Source: Molanna angustata
Lineage: Eukaryota > Arthropoda > Insecta > Trichoptera > Molannidae
DNA length: 64,000 bases
Direction: 5' to 3'
Assembly (NCBI GenBank): GCA_963576475.1
Contig: OY754980.1
Location: forward strand, 27,145,486 to 27,209,485
Below are positions 20,495-33,274 of this stretch, one piece after another. The position numbers and the translations under genes were made by a program. Below the pieces are notes generated by a model. It was not told the origin of the DNA and did not search any database. It was given only the letters and a program-made list of their open reading frames with translations. Numbering within the stretch: position 1 is the first letter of the stretch; every line of letters starts with the position of its first letter.

Positions 20495-23400
20495 ATGAGT
20501 CAACTTTTACTATTTATTGCTGGCATTCATTTAATATATTGTCCATTTACTAAAGTAGAAGAGAGCTTCAATATTCAAGCTATACACGATATTTTATATT
20601 TCAGACATAACCTCACACAGGTATTCTATTTTCTTCTGTGTTTATATTTACGTATTCATTGTTTTGATTTTAACAATACCTTATTTGTCGTTTTAGTATG
20701 ACCATTACGATTTTCCCGGGGTTGTACCGAGAAGTTTCCTGGGTCCTATCGTTATATCTGTGTTATCATCACCCATTGTATATACTTTGCAGTTTCTAGA
20801 AATCAGTAAATTCTGGTCACAATATATAGGTATTGTATTTTTGTACCCTTACTTTGAGTTATTAATTTATTACATTATGAATACAATATAAACTTTTTTG
20901 AAACGAAAAAATAAGTTTTTTTTAATTGAATCATTGGTAAGTTATTTACTTCATACACAGAGATATTTTTTTGATATCTTTGCTTGCTTTAAATATCTAC
21001 ATTTTCTATAAATATTCGTTTTTGTGTTATCGCAAGGCCAAAGATCTATTGTTCTGTTAAGTTTACTTTTTTCCAAGGTACTGTTAGTCAAGTTAATTTT
21101 AAGTTAAAATAATATGATATATATAATTGCACCGTACTTTGATTGTATTACAATCGGATTGTTTTATATTTTTTTAGTGAGATTTTGTCTAGGTATTTGT
21201 GTTGTTACAACATGGGGCAGGTTAAAGGACAGTTTAAAAGATGTCTTTGGTGGTACATTTACTTGGTGGTACACAGCTTTAACGGTTACTCAATATCACT
21301 TTATGTTTTATCTAAGCCGTCCATTACCAAACATTATGGTTCTGCCTTTACGTAAGTTCCTTTTATAATTATCTGCATAATTTACTAAGAAGCATATTTT
21401 TTATTGAATGTTTATTGTTAAAAAAAAACACTTGTTTATTTAGAATAATTTAGAATCATTTACCATACTTACAAACAAAAAAGTAGGTAGGTAAAAAATA
21501 ATGATTTATCTGAAAGGCTGGGTATGTACACTACAAAGGCTGATAGCGCCGTGTGCTGGGGAGGGGACTCTCAACCTTCCGCCTCGCCTGATCCGTTCTC
21601 TTTGCACTTCACTACCTTGAATTAATGTACTTGCATTAATTCAATATTTAGTTCCAATTAATCCTCAAAAATATTGTATGAATCAATAATGACAAATAGT
21701 TAAAACCTTTAAATATTATGATAATGGGTTTAATACTGAAAATGCACTAAAATTTTAATAAAATTTCAGATTTCTTCATATTATTTGTTATTTGCTATTC
21801 TGAAGATTGACATGACCTAATTAAAATAAAATAATTCATCTATTTATTAGTTTTGTGCTAGGAAAATAGTCAGAGTAATTAAATAAATAATGAGTTCAAT
21901 TCCGAAGATGAATTTAAATTTAAACCAACTTTAAAGTTATTAAAAGCTAAAATGTGTTCACCAGAACTGTCACTTTAAATTTTATCTATTTTATAATAAA
22001 CCAGTGATGTTTATTTATCATTTTAATTTCTTTATTTTATTAATTCTTCATAATAGCAAAAAATAAATAAATTTAATAGATTTGGAATTTCATTAAAATT
22101 TTAGCGCAATTTCAGAATTGAACCCATTATTTATTCTGTAATCATGGAATTTTACCAAGTATCCTTCGACAAACTAAATAAATAATATTATTTATGTTTC
22201 AGTATTTCTAGCATTGGAGAACTGGGTTAGAGGTAACCACAGAAGGTTTATTATTTTCTCTGGAGCGGCGATGATAGTTTTTAGAGGCGAACTTATTTTG
22301 TTACTGGGACAGTTTTTGCTGTACGATCTTTACTTGAAACGCCTTTCATTCCTAAGGTGAAAATTATTTATTAAGATACATGTTATATATAAGATATCTA
22401 TTCTATCTTTTCAATTAAATTTCACTATCAATTTTATAAGGTCATACTAGCAGCTGCAGGGCTGCTCATGAAGTTGATTAAGCTAAGTGTAAAATCAAAT
22501 TCAGACTTCAGAAATCAAGATTAACACAATATAAGAACGTGTCTTGAGTAGCCCCCTGTATGACAGTAGCATGAGAAGGGTCCATATTGATGTATGACAT
22601 GTGGCATACTTTGAAAACAAACCATAACATAGTGCATTATATTAAATATGATTAGTTTTCCATACACATTTTTATATTATTTTCCATAATTTCTCTAAAA
22701 ATGTTCTAAAAAATTGAGTATTTAATATTGAAAAAAAAATGGTAAGTATATTGAAATGGAGTTCAAAAAAATGTATTCAAGAATCGCCATCCTTTGAAGG
22801 AAAAAAAAGTATTTATGTAGTACATACATCAATGTTAAATAATAAATTATTATGTTATATTTCAGAATGTTGAAAATAGTTATACCGGCTGGATGTGGAC
22901 TTATTTTACTAACAGTAGCAGTTGACTCGTTTTTCTGGTCACGTTTAGTATGGCCAGAAGCAGAGGTCTTCTGGTTCAATACAGTGCTCAACAAAAGTTC
23001 AGATTGGGGTGTATCCTTTTTATTTTGTAAAAATATGTCACTTTATATTTTCATCATCTTTATTCTTCATGTAGAAAATGGCCTTCTTTGTTTTTGATTG
23101 TTTTTTTTTCGTTTTTACATATCTACTTAATTTTTTAAACTCCTCTGTAAATATTTTTTTAATAGATATTCACCAATTATGTTATTAAAGGGATTCATCT
23201 TTTCAATTTAATTCTCTTCTTAATAATATGTTGTGATATTACTGAAAAATTTTAAACAATCATTCCTTAAAATATAATCAGACATCCCCTTTTTTGTGGT
23301 ATTGGTATTCCGCTTTGCCTCGCGGCCTGGGACCAAGTTTACTTCTGATTCCAATTGGTGCTTACTATGACAGAAGAGCTCTAGCATTTTTGATTCCGTC

Positions 23401-26400
23401 CATTATATTTGTATTGTTTTTTTCATTTTTACCTCACAAGGAACTACGCTTTATCATCTATGTTTTTCCACTCTTCAATATATCTGCTGCTGCAGCATGT
23501 AATTATATGTTAGTATTATTTGAATTATTTAGGTATATTCTATAAAGATTATGTAGATTAAAACTTAAGTAGATTATAACTTATTCTTTAGAATCTGTAC
23601 TTAATAGTTCACAAGCTGGGAAACAAAGTGAAAATAATTGTTTAGTATTAAGTTCAAAAATTAAAAATCAAGAAAGATTGTCAATAAGTTGCAGAAAAAA
23701 ATCTCATTTTTCGGGCATATTAGAATCACATAACGTCGGCTTAACATGTAAACTTGCTAACTCCACTTTTTGCCAAAAATAACCTAATGATAGCATTTAT
23801 TTCCCTTAATGTCAATACGTCATTTGCGTAAATATGACATGTCCAAAATATTAAAAAGTTGGTTATAATGTATCGCACTAAAATTTGACAACTTTACTTG
23901 CATTAAGAAAATTTGCTAACTCCGTCATTTTGATCGCGTACGTGTGATAGTTCGAACGTCTCATTGGTATAGTTAGTAAATAACGGTGTTTTTTCAAGTT
24001 TTGTTGAAGAAGGAATACATTATTTTAGCAGATGTGATTATTAATTTAAAAAAAAGTAAAACGCTAAAGCTAAGATGCAAATGTAGTGATTTAAAAAAAA
24101 AAGTATTTTTTTATTTTTGTTACCTGTAAAGATAAATAAATAAATAAAAGTATTTTTAATATTTCTGTCTATCAGATGATGATCAAGTTAAATGATGTTG
24201 ATATCTGTGGATGTAAAACAATGTTTCTTCAAACATTACATATAAATAGAATGACCGCATATAATTGTAAAAAGAATGCTGCTTCTTTACAACCTAAAAA
24301 TATAAATAAGCTTAAATGTAACAACATTCAGAATGAGAAATCAAATAAAAATATTGCGAATTTTGTAGATTCGCTGCCAAAACTTGAATCTCATTATTGC
24401 AGAAAATCAACCACCAAACTCTATTTATTGTACAAAGGAAAGAGGACAAAGAAAGATCTATATGATTTTTATAGATCTGAGTGTTTGGAAAAAAGTATAA
24501 AACCTTTATCAATTTACTAATGGCTCAATTTTTTACAAACTTGTATTTTTTGAAATCTGGACAGTATAACCTCAAAAAAAATAATAACTCTTTGAGAGCT
24601 ATAGGTAGTGATTGAAAATCTCCAAAACTTGCATACATCGAGGCTTAAGATATAAGTTTGCGAAAATACAATGAAAATACAATGCAGGATCTAAAAATAA
24701 TAATACACACCGATTATCACAAATATTATGATAACTTTCCACATGAATAGTTTGTTTCTGATTTATATTTTTTTATATCTACAGTAACATTTTTCTAATT
24801 CTTATTCTGTATCTTTTTTAAAGTTTTTTGTTACATAAAAGCAACATTCTGTTTGAAATATTAATTGAAATAATTTTCTTATTATTATATAATCAATAAT
24901 TGACGCACATGTGTTTTATTAAAGTTTTTTTTCTTACATTATAACAAGGTTCTTTATTAAAACTAAGTTATTTATTCATTTTGCAAATTTGCTAACTCCA
25001 ATAACAAGACTCATTTAAAAAAATTATCAATCGCAGAAAATTGTTAATAAAAAAATTATTGCAAGATTTATTTCTTAATAATTTTGTTTAAATATTGTAT
25101 TTTCGTTATAGTTATTATTTATAATTAAAATAATTCAATTTAAAATAAAGTTGGAAAAATTGAACAGTTTTTTCATCCTCCTGTATAATTGACCAATATG
25201 GAGTTAGCAAGTTTACATGTTAGGCCGACGATATGCAGAATGAAGGGTGAATGGAAAAGCTTGTGCTCATGAGATGTTTAAACAAATAAATAAATGAACA
25301 CTTCCTTGCACCCTGCACAAGTGGCGAGTTTATTGCCGTATGGCAATTTCTTCCAACTAACCAGTGTTATGTTTAAAGGGAATGGATGGTTTCTTTTAAT
25401 GATATAAAAAGGACCTGGCTGGCACTTTTAAATTTCCCTATAAAATTAGCTCGAGATCAAGAGGACAGGAGACAAATTATTCTTTGGAAAGTTCTAAAAT
25501 GATAAAGAAGAAATAAAAATAAAAAAAATAAAAAGTACACTTCAATAGTATTTATTTATTTAATGACTACATATAATTGTTTTATATCTGTTATATCTTT
25601 TATGTGCAGTTTAAAGGTGACTTTTTAGCCCAATCAATCAAGAATTACACGAGAAGATATATAGTTATTAAAAAAAAAAATTCTATATGTTTAAACCACT
25701 TGTATATTATATATTGAACTTGCGACTGGTTTGGAAACTAGCCGTTTCTTTCTTAGGCAGATATACAACTTTTTATTAAAATGTATCGCAAAGGTAACAA
25801 TCGGATATTTGAGTTTGATTTTTTTTTCATTGTTTGAAAACTGTCACTTCATGATAGAACTCCATAATCACATTATGACGAAAAAAACAATATTATGACG
25901 AAAAAAACAATATTTAAATTTAAATAGAAGTAAAAATTAAATATTCTTTTTTTCATCATAATTCTATAAAATATACTGACTGAAAATGGGTATTATCAAT
26001 GTATTTATGGCTTGTATTTTAGATGGGAGCGCAGAGGAAAAACATTGCTTTTTGGATCTCTTGCTTGGGGTATGGTTGGATGTCTCTTGGGTAACATGAT
26101 ATTATCTTTGGCCTTTTTATCTGTTGCTGGAGTCAACTATCCTGGTGGAGCTGCTATTTCCAAGTATGTATTTTCAAACTAACAATTTATCACATTCTAT
26201 GAAAATAAATAGTAATCAAGTTATAAAAATTTCTATATAATTAATTCTTAAGTTTGTATTTTTCAATACAACTATACAATATTTTAGTAAGAATATTTGC
26301 AAATAAAAATACAAAATTAAAAGGACAAAACAGGCTTTGGAACTTTTTTTTTTGTATCGAAAGTGTTAATATTAGTCATTTTTAGGTTCCATAAAATTTT

Positions 26401-27625
26401 GAAGGATGAACCTGTTTTGAATGTCCACATTGATAATTTGGCAGCACAAACTGGAGTCACCCGATTCACCCAGTTACATGACAATTGGATATACAATAAA
26501 AGTGAATTTCTTCAACCGGAACACCTTCAATCTTTTACACATCTCATTATAGAAGGAAAAAGTAAATATTCTACTAATTTGAAACCTTTCAGTCAAACTC
26601 ATAATGTTTTAGATTCTGTAGATGGATTTTCTCACATTACATTCAATTATCAAAGTATACCTCCATTCCGTATTAAAACTAAACCGCATCTGTTCATACT
26701 AGAAAAGAAATCTTGGAAAGATGATCTTTCTAATTTAATCCCTCGTAAAGAAAGCGTCGTTGAAGAAATAATTGAAATAAAAGAAGATATAGACGAGGAT
26801 GATAATATTGTGTTTGAATCACCCGATATAAAAGAAACATTAACAAGTGACATCAAAGATAATGCCGATAGTGTAATTACCAATCCAACTGCAGATGTTA
26901 AACTGAATATCAAAAATATAATAGCTAAATATAAGAATACGAAAGAATCACAAGATGACAATGTAATTATCGAAGATATAACGAACATAACAAAGCTTGA
27001 ACCGACTGAAGAAAGCGTTGAAGAAAATTACAATTTGGATATCCAGAAGCAATATTCTGACAAAAGATGGTCATCAAGTAAATCCAAAAAGAATCTCATT
27101 GCATCAGCAAAACAAAAATTGAAAGAACTTGTTGTTAAATATAAAGAACAAAATACTTTAAGGGAACAATCGACCAATGAAAAGATACTTGAAGAAGAAT
27201 TTAACAAAACAGTAACAGATAATGAACCATCTGACAAGATATCTAACATAAAAAATAAAAAACAAACTGAAACAGACACCAACAATATTGAGTTCAATAA
27301 GCAACAAGAGGAGATAACTTTAAACGAAGAAACAAATGCAGGAAATGATCTTAATATGTTTGTTAAGGACAATTCTATTCAAGAAATTGTTGATGCCGTT
27401 TTAAAGAAACTATTAGACAAAAAGCAAGAAAGTGAAGATGAATTAGATATAAAACACTTGGAAGTAAGCGAACAAAAAATGGCGATTCAGCAAATCGTAG
27501 AAGATATCATCAATGAAAAATTTCAAAATAATCCTGCTTTGAAACAGGCCGAAACTGACAATGCTCCTATTGATAATGAACCTGAGGTTTTACAAGTTGA
27601 TGAGCCTTATCAGAATGATGTATGA
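20495..27625 (+). CDS. ALG12: ALG12, ER alpha-1,6-mannosyltransferase with C-terminal extension
   Basis: Eight exons splice in frame at GT-AG sites: 20495-20620, 20697-20829, 21178-21351, 22203-22356, 22866-23010, 23282-23532, 26023-26163 and 26386-27625. They give 787 residues. ALG12 (family GT22, multi-spanning ER membrane protein) adds the eighth mannose, alpha-1,6, to the dolichol-linked N-glycan precursor from dolichol-P-mannose in the lumen. Seen: FTKVEESFN (residues ~19-27, first luminal loop with the acidic catalytic motif of the GT-C fold), [77 protein letters not shown] and AAQTGVTRF. The canonical protein ends near residue 485 (LFILEKKSW). About 300 further residues, highly charged and Glu/Lys/Asp/Asn-rich, follow in the same exon. 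Intron 6 (23533-26022) carries a DNA transposon. Confidence 0.93.
22441..22565. mobile_element. Small TIR element in ALG12 intron 4
   Basis: The ends GTCATAC...CAGGGCTGCTCATGA and, inverted, GTCATACAGGGGGCTACTCAAGA pair, with a 9-bp insertion in the left arm. The body 'catgaagttgatt...attcagactt' resembles 12205-12250, so the family is dispersed. It has no coding capacity. Confidence 0.5.
23734..25230 (+). mobile_element. 1.5-kb TIR DNA transposon in ALG12 intron 6
   Basis: The left end 23734-23765 and the right end 25199-25230 are inverted repeats of 32 bp with one mismatch (CGTCGGCTTAACATG... against CGTCGGCCTAACATG...). The motif TTGCTAACTCC recurs at about 23753, 23911 and 24989 and inverted in the right TIR, like subterminal transposase sites. 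Inside is a 114-codon ORF (24176-24520). No clear target-site duplication flanks it. The element is too short to encode a full transposase, so it is an internally deleted copy. Confidence 0.8.
24176..24520 (+). pseudogene. N-terminal fragment of an insect transposase-like protein
   Basis: The 114 codons include [16 protein letters not shown] and [19 protein letters not shown], then [18 protein letters not shown]. From memory of insect proteomes, the pattern Cys-x-x-MFL-x-TL followed by PK-x-ESHY-C/S-R and a LY-x-x-Y spacing marks a large uncharacterised family that I believe is transposon-encoded. Only the N-terminal part is here; the ORF then stops. Its place between the TIRs of the 23734-25230 element supports this. 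I cannot assign a superfamily. Confidence 0.55.
25298..25372 (-). repeat. SINE 3' tail
   Basis: 'cttccttgcaccctgcacaagtggcgag ... ggcaatttcttccaactaacc' is the tail of the SINE family at 3043-3241, same orientation, lacking the tRNA-like head. Confidence 0.65.
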
Positions 27626-28059
27626 TCATTATCAGTCATAGATTTGTCTTTACATAGGACTTAAACAAAGAAAGAAATGATTTACTAAAATAATTGAAAA
27701 ATATATATTTTGAACAGACATCATTTCGAAAAGACTCTCTTTTTTTAACGTGCCTATTGGTTCTGGTATATACTAAATTATATCTGCAAGCAAAACAAAA
27801 TTAAAGAAATATAATTGATACATATTTGATCTCACAAAAGCCTGACAATGCTGATAATTTAATTTACCATAAGTTCTATATTCAGATAGACATAAAAAAA
27901 TAACTCCATATAAAAAGAAAATGGCAAAAAGGGTCAGTAAATTTACAGATTTTAATTATGCTCCTAGTTTTTTCAATATGACATCTAAGTACTTATATGT
28001 TTTATTGAAGATTTACTTTCATTGTGTAATGCTGTACTTTTCGAACAAACCTTTTACTT
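27626..28059. other. ALG12 3' flank
   Basis: Probable ALG12 3' UTR and spacer. No coding sequence seen. Confidence 0.5.
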
Positions 28060-28230
28060 ACATACAATCCCACAATGTGGGATAATCGGCGACAGGTAAA
28101 TGTGTGTGCTTCCTTATAAAAGGAAGCATGACACATATGTGTATCCCCACACTCTAGCCGTGTCACACATAATAAGGCACTACATTCAGGATGGGTGGTG
28201 AATGTCATTGCTGAACTATGTGAAATGTTA
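28060..28230 (+). repeat. Dispersed repeat, copy 1 (inverse copy at 48013-48190)
   Basis: About 170 bp with 'cccacaatgtggga', 'gcttccttataa', 'tatccccacac' and 'gcactacattc' recurs in reverse order at 48013-48190 with internal gaps. The class is unknown. Confidence 0.65.
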
Positions 28231-28659
28231 TTTTGCTTTTTGTATTTTGATTATCTGCCTTTTATTTATTATTGAATATGCCATTCATATTCATCAAAAT
28301 TCAAAACTGTGAATGTCAAAACAGACAAAATAAAAAGTAATATTATCAATCAGGCCTCAGCAGCTTATATTCACCATGACAGAAATTATTTCAGTATTTT
28401 ATACATTACACAGTTAAATAAATTAAGAGTTGAATAATTTTTGTAAAATTGATAACGTGCTCAACCATTTCCATTTGGAATCTTGATACATTGCAGCTCA
28501 TCTTAACTGATAAATTAAAATAATAATCGAATCATCATTATACCCCCATGAATCGAATCAGTCTATTATACCCCCATGAATCGAATAGTTTTTTAATTGC
28601 ATATATGCAAACATTGGATTTTTTTGTCATTTTTTTTTACACCGTCATCTCATTTATGA

Positions 28660-28995
28660 GGACTGTTGCTTTCATTGTTTACAAATAAACTAATTTCTCA
28701 ATAGATGGCGTTACAAAAAGGCTTTTCCGTTACTTCTTAGATGGCAATAGTATAGTTCCTTATTTTCAGGTGAATTGTTACACACTATTCAAATATATAG
28801 AAATTTCAAAAAAATTATATATAAGGGAACTCAATAAGAAGGTTTAATTGGTGAACATTGCGCAAGCGCATAAAGTGATCACGTAAACCAGCCGATGACT
28901 GGTCGTAAGCCCTGTAGGTGCCTCGAGTTCCTGGTTCTTCTACAATATGCCAACTTCGTCTCTATTGAGATGTTAAAAAAGTTTGTCAATGAATG
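28660..28995 (+). mobile_element. Dispersed TIR element family, copy 1
   Basis: The body 'aagggaactcaataagaagg', 'gcgcaagcgcat', 'gtaaaccagccgatgac' and 'gagttcctggttcttctac' is shared with 48540-48925 (same orientation) and 53060-53475 (inverted). The right terminal repeat (about 28925-28991) is present; the left one is degraded in this copy. Confidence 0.7.
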
Positions 28996-29968
28996 AAAAT
29001 AAAATAATAACTTTTATAACCACTTATATACCTACACCACTTTTGAGTATTTAATGTTAACCAGTTTCAGAGCTGACCCGCTCCCTCATCCAAACATTTG
29101 GGTTTACTATGGTTATGTTCATTATTGCACTGTTGAAGGTACTTTCTATTTTTGGAGAATAATTTATAACTTACTAATGTTACTAAAAAGCAATTTAAAC
29201 TTAGTTAATCTAAGTTTACATTACTGGCTGACTGAAAAACTGAAATTATGACTATATTTGCTCTCACGTTCTTGGAGAGATTTTTAAGACTAAGTTAGCA
29301 ATGATACGTAGAGATCTTATTTTGTAAGAGTAGTGTTTTTTTTATTAATTAAAATTCAGTTTTATTTTTATTCTACTTAAATAAAAATAAAATCTATTTA
29401 TTATTGATTTGCATTTTATATTTTGTTCTACTTGGATTCATTTTCATATTTTTTATCTTACTCTACTTTAAATGGTTATATTTTTGTATATATGTTTTAT
29501 TTCGATTGTTAAATAATTATAATTATTAAAAAAAAAATTATAGCAGTTTGTGATGATTTTATCTCAACAGCATTTACTTGTGTTAATTTTCATATTAAAT
29601 CTATTATTAAATATAGTTATTTTTATTGACATGTTAATAATATTGTAAATAAACCATTTTTTTGTTAAAAGTATACATTTTTTTACACCTAGTTTCTGAG
29701 ATTAGATAAGCACAAAACATTATAACTAAAAAATAAAATAGATCATTTTAGTTAACAACAAAATTAGACCCGTTGTACGTTGATTGATTTGTCACCAATT
29801 AGTTATTTAATTTATATATTTTAAACAATTTTATTCACTTAGTAATAACCACAAATGGGTTATTTCATGTTTAGTCAGGATATGGGTCTTCAACCCCGGG
29901 GATGAAGTGATTGATTTGAAACTGGTCTATTTAGTGGTTAAAGCAAAGTGAATTGTAATAAATAAAAC
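28996..29968. other. AT-rich intergenic, nothing recognised
   Basis: I see only short ORFs and homopolymers. Confidence 0.55.
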
Positions 29969-30350
29969 AGAGCTATACCACTTCCTCAGAAAGATATTTG
30001 GTCCTGTCAACGAAAATGAAGTGTGGAGGAGACGATTCAATCACAAATTAGAGGCACTGTATGGCCAACCTAACATTATACAGTTCATTAAAATAAGAAG
30101 ACTGCAATGGTTGGGCCATGTCCACAGGATGAGTGATGATCTTACTCCCAACAAGGTTTTAAACACCACACCAGACGGGAGAAGAAGCAGAGGCAGACCA
30201 AAAATGAGATGGCTGAACGACGTGGAGGCTGATATATGAGCACTGGGCCTTACCAACTGGAAGAGAGCCGCAGAGTGCAGGGAGGAATGGCGACGGATTC
30301 TGAAGGAGGCCAAGGCTCACAACGGGCTGTAGGGCCAATGATGATGATGA
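29969..30350 (+). mobile_element. RTE-type LINE 3' fragment
   Basis: RKIFGPVNENEVWRRRFNHKL, then IRRLQWLGHVHRMSDD and GRRSRGRPKMRWLNDVEADI, is the C-terminal tail of an RTE-like ORF2. An in-frame stop follows at 30237, and the remnant reads on to 'gggctgtagggccaatgatgatgatgat', an (ATG)n 3' terminus. Strongly 5'-truncated, dead copy. Confidence 0.8.
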
Positions 30351-30684
30351 TACCACCCCATGTGCCTAGACAATTTTGTGTAATTTTTTTGTTGAGCTAT
30401 TGATACAGGCATTGAAAAAAGACATCCTATTGTCTTCGCACTGAAAGGAATCATCAGAGTTTGCCAACTTTATTTCTTTGTTCCAAGTGAACCCAAGTTT
30501 TTACAGACCCTGTATATATAAAAAAAATGAGCATAACTCAAACAAGAATATAGCGTTGAAAGGGGTGAAGGAAAATTAAATTATATTGGAATTAAATATT
30601 ATTTGTTTACAGATAATATATATTTTTTAAAGAATGAATATGTCCTTGTACATATTATATATTCCCTAAATTAAGCATAAATTC

Positions 30685-30775
30685 TTGTGCTATAGGTGAA
30701 CGAAATTGGTAATGGCAGGATCCAAACTCACGACCACTGGATTACTAACCCAGCATGCTAATAGCTCTGCTATAA
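30685..30775 (-). repeat. tRNA-derived SINE head or tRNA pseudogene
   Basis: On the minus strand, TAGCAGAGCTATTAGCATG (A-box-like), CTGGGTTAGTAATCCAG (anticodon-stem-like) and GAGTTTGGATCC (B-box-like) follow in tRNA order. Imperfect stems argue against a working tRNA gene. Confidence 0.5.
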
Positions 30776-33270
30776 TAATTAAATGCTCTTTCTCTTATCT
30801 TTTCTTACATGACATATATGATAAAATTTTAATTTTTAAATATTATTAACTACTATTGTTTTAACTTCTGACTAGGTCTGGTTTTGTGCTATGCACATTT
30901 TCAAGTAATAGTTTCGAGCATAATTCAAAATGTGCATTAGATGAAACTGGTTATAGTCACAAATTAAATGAATAGTGGAAATAATTTAATAGTATTTTAA
31001 ATTTAAAATGGTATTCCATCAAGTGGTTTCAACCTAAAAAAATAAAACTAATTGAAATGATAAAATATTTCAGGGTACTTCAAATAAACAGTTGATTTTG
31101 AGAAAGGATAAATTAAAATTAAACACATTTTAAGTAAATACGCCATTTATTATTTATAAAAAAAATATATACAGCGAAACTTGGTAGCAAAGGTATTCAA
31201 GGTACCAAAACGAAGTGCTTATTTGTTTTTTTTTTTATTTAATTTGTAACAAAATACTTATTCGACTAATATACATGAATAGGAATGCATATAAAATTAA
31301 TTTAATGTGTATAATGATAGATCAAAATAAGTATTTAAATCATGGTATTCACTGGAATAGCGTCTATTATACCTTCATGGGAATAACCTAATTTTTTCAC
31401 AGCAAGAACTTTTCAACAATGTAAATTAAAGCCTGATATTTTCATGCAGATCCATATTTTATATTATATCTCTTGGAGCAAAAAAGCAGATAACAGAATG
31501 TATGGAATAAAATGTTGCTGAATAAAATATTCATTGAAAAAGACTTTTTGAAAAGCATAAAAAATGGTTTATTGGAAAAAAATATGATATAGTAACATAT
31601 AATATAGTTATTATAGTTTTCGAGAAAAACTTAAAAAAATGTAACTTTTATTTACAATCAAAAGCACCAACAAGTTTGACCAAGAGTCGTTTATTCAGAT
31701 TGGGTGTAGTGGATAGTGACTCTTGCAACTTTGGGTTGGAAGAAACAATCAACCATATATGTTGCATCAAATAAAAATAAGTTAGCTTAAGGAATGTTCA
31801 GGGATGAATATGTATTTAAAAGGAAAAATAAAGGTACCTACCCTGTTTTGATCACATCTCTCAGAATGGAAAATTATGCTCTCATACTCCAAGAAGAGAC
31901 TGAATGGGAGCCAGTATTTATTGAGTCATTCAGGAAATGTTAATTCTCTGGGATTTATTTTAATTATTTACGTATATGTTTTATCATCTAAATTTGCTTG
32001 TTCATAAAACACAGAAATTCTATAGTTTTGATTACATATTTAGCTCATTAATTTATTTGCAATGCTGTAAAAGCGCAATAAAATATATTTGAGTAATTAT
32101 GTTCATTTATAAAATGACTAATAAATAACATTCTAATAGACATTATAACATAAAATAATTACACGGTAGATATATATTGACCTATAAAATTCTTCCCATA
32201 TGAAGCAATGTAATATCTTTAGGTTTTTAAATTCTAATTTACAAACAATTACAGCAAAAGTTATAACAAAACGAATTTATTTTAAATAAACATTAACTGT
32301 TATTTTTTGGTCAAACATTCTGTCGCCTTTTTGTTGAATTGTAATAGACAAGAAACAAAAACAGCCGGGATGATATCTTTCAAAAGGCTTCTAAAAATTT
32401 GATATATTTAGTATAAATAGCCATTAGAAAATGTGCTTTAGTCATAAGATTCTTATATCCTTTAGTTTTATTATAGTTTTAAATACAACATATTTTATAA
32501 ACATATTTTTAATAGCTAAACAACCCAGGGGCTTCTTATTACACAAAAGAAAAAAAAACATACCATTTTAATACATATGAATAACTGAGAATTTATTGCA
32601 TACCATATAAATAAATTTATTGCTAAATCAGTCTTAAAACATCAATTTTACACAGTAAATAAAAATTCATTGATCTTATATATTTTTATCAAAAAAAAAA
32701 AAAAAAATACACAAACAATACATCAAATAAGTATATAAAATTATAAAATAAATAACAAATTTCATTAATTCAATAAAAAAAATGATAAATAAAAGAGTAA
32801 ATAAAATATTAACACAATTCTTTCAGTAATAAAACAAAATAATTCAGTATGAACAATCTAAAACAAATAAAATGTGCACATAATATTAATATCATTTTAC
32901 ATTACATAAGGAAGACAAAAGCATACTATTAAGTTTAATTTACAATATACAGTCAAACCTCGATTATCCGGATTCAATAAAACAATACAATAATTAAATC
33001 CTTTAATTAGTTTGTAATAATTGCAACTTGAGTTATGGATGTACAAGGTAATGGATGGAAGAATAGATAAATTTTTCGAAGCTGCGGGGGGGAACGCCGC
33101 CATGTGCAATTTGGTTCATCCAAGATGGCCGCCAGGGGGTTTCCTCTAACCCCCTATTAGCTTAAAATGTTAGTCTTTAGGAAAAAACGTAACTATATGT
33201 CCGAGAAAAGGACGGCAAATGAATTAAAGAATATTTAATTCATAAATGAGTGGGATGACTATATTTTACA
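30776..33270. other. AT-rich gene-poor stretch
   Basis: No gene. A short hairpin (ATGCACATTTT at about 30893 with AAAATGTGCAT at about 30935) and a single pogo/Tigger-like end, CAGTCAAACCTCGATTATCC at 32952-32971, are the only structures I recognise. The block at 33085-33160 is more GC-rich ('gaacgccgccatg', 'aagatggccgcc'). Confidence 0.5.
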
Positions 33271-33274
33271 GAGC

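Noticed and set aside
30685..30775. Functional tRNA gene
   Set aside because: A- and B-box-like motifs are present, but the acceptor and other stems do not pair well enough; a SINE head is more likely.
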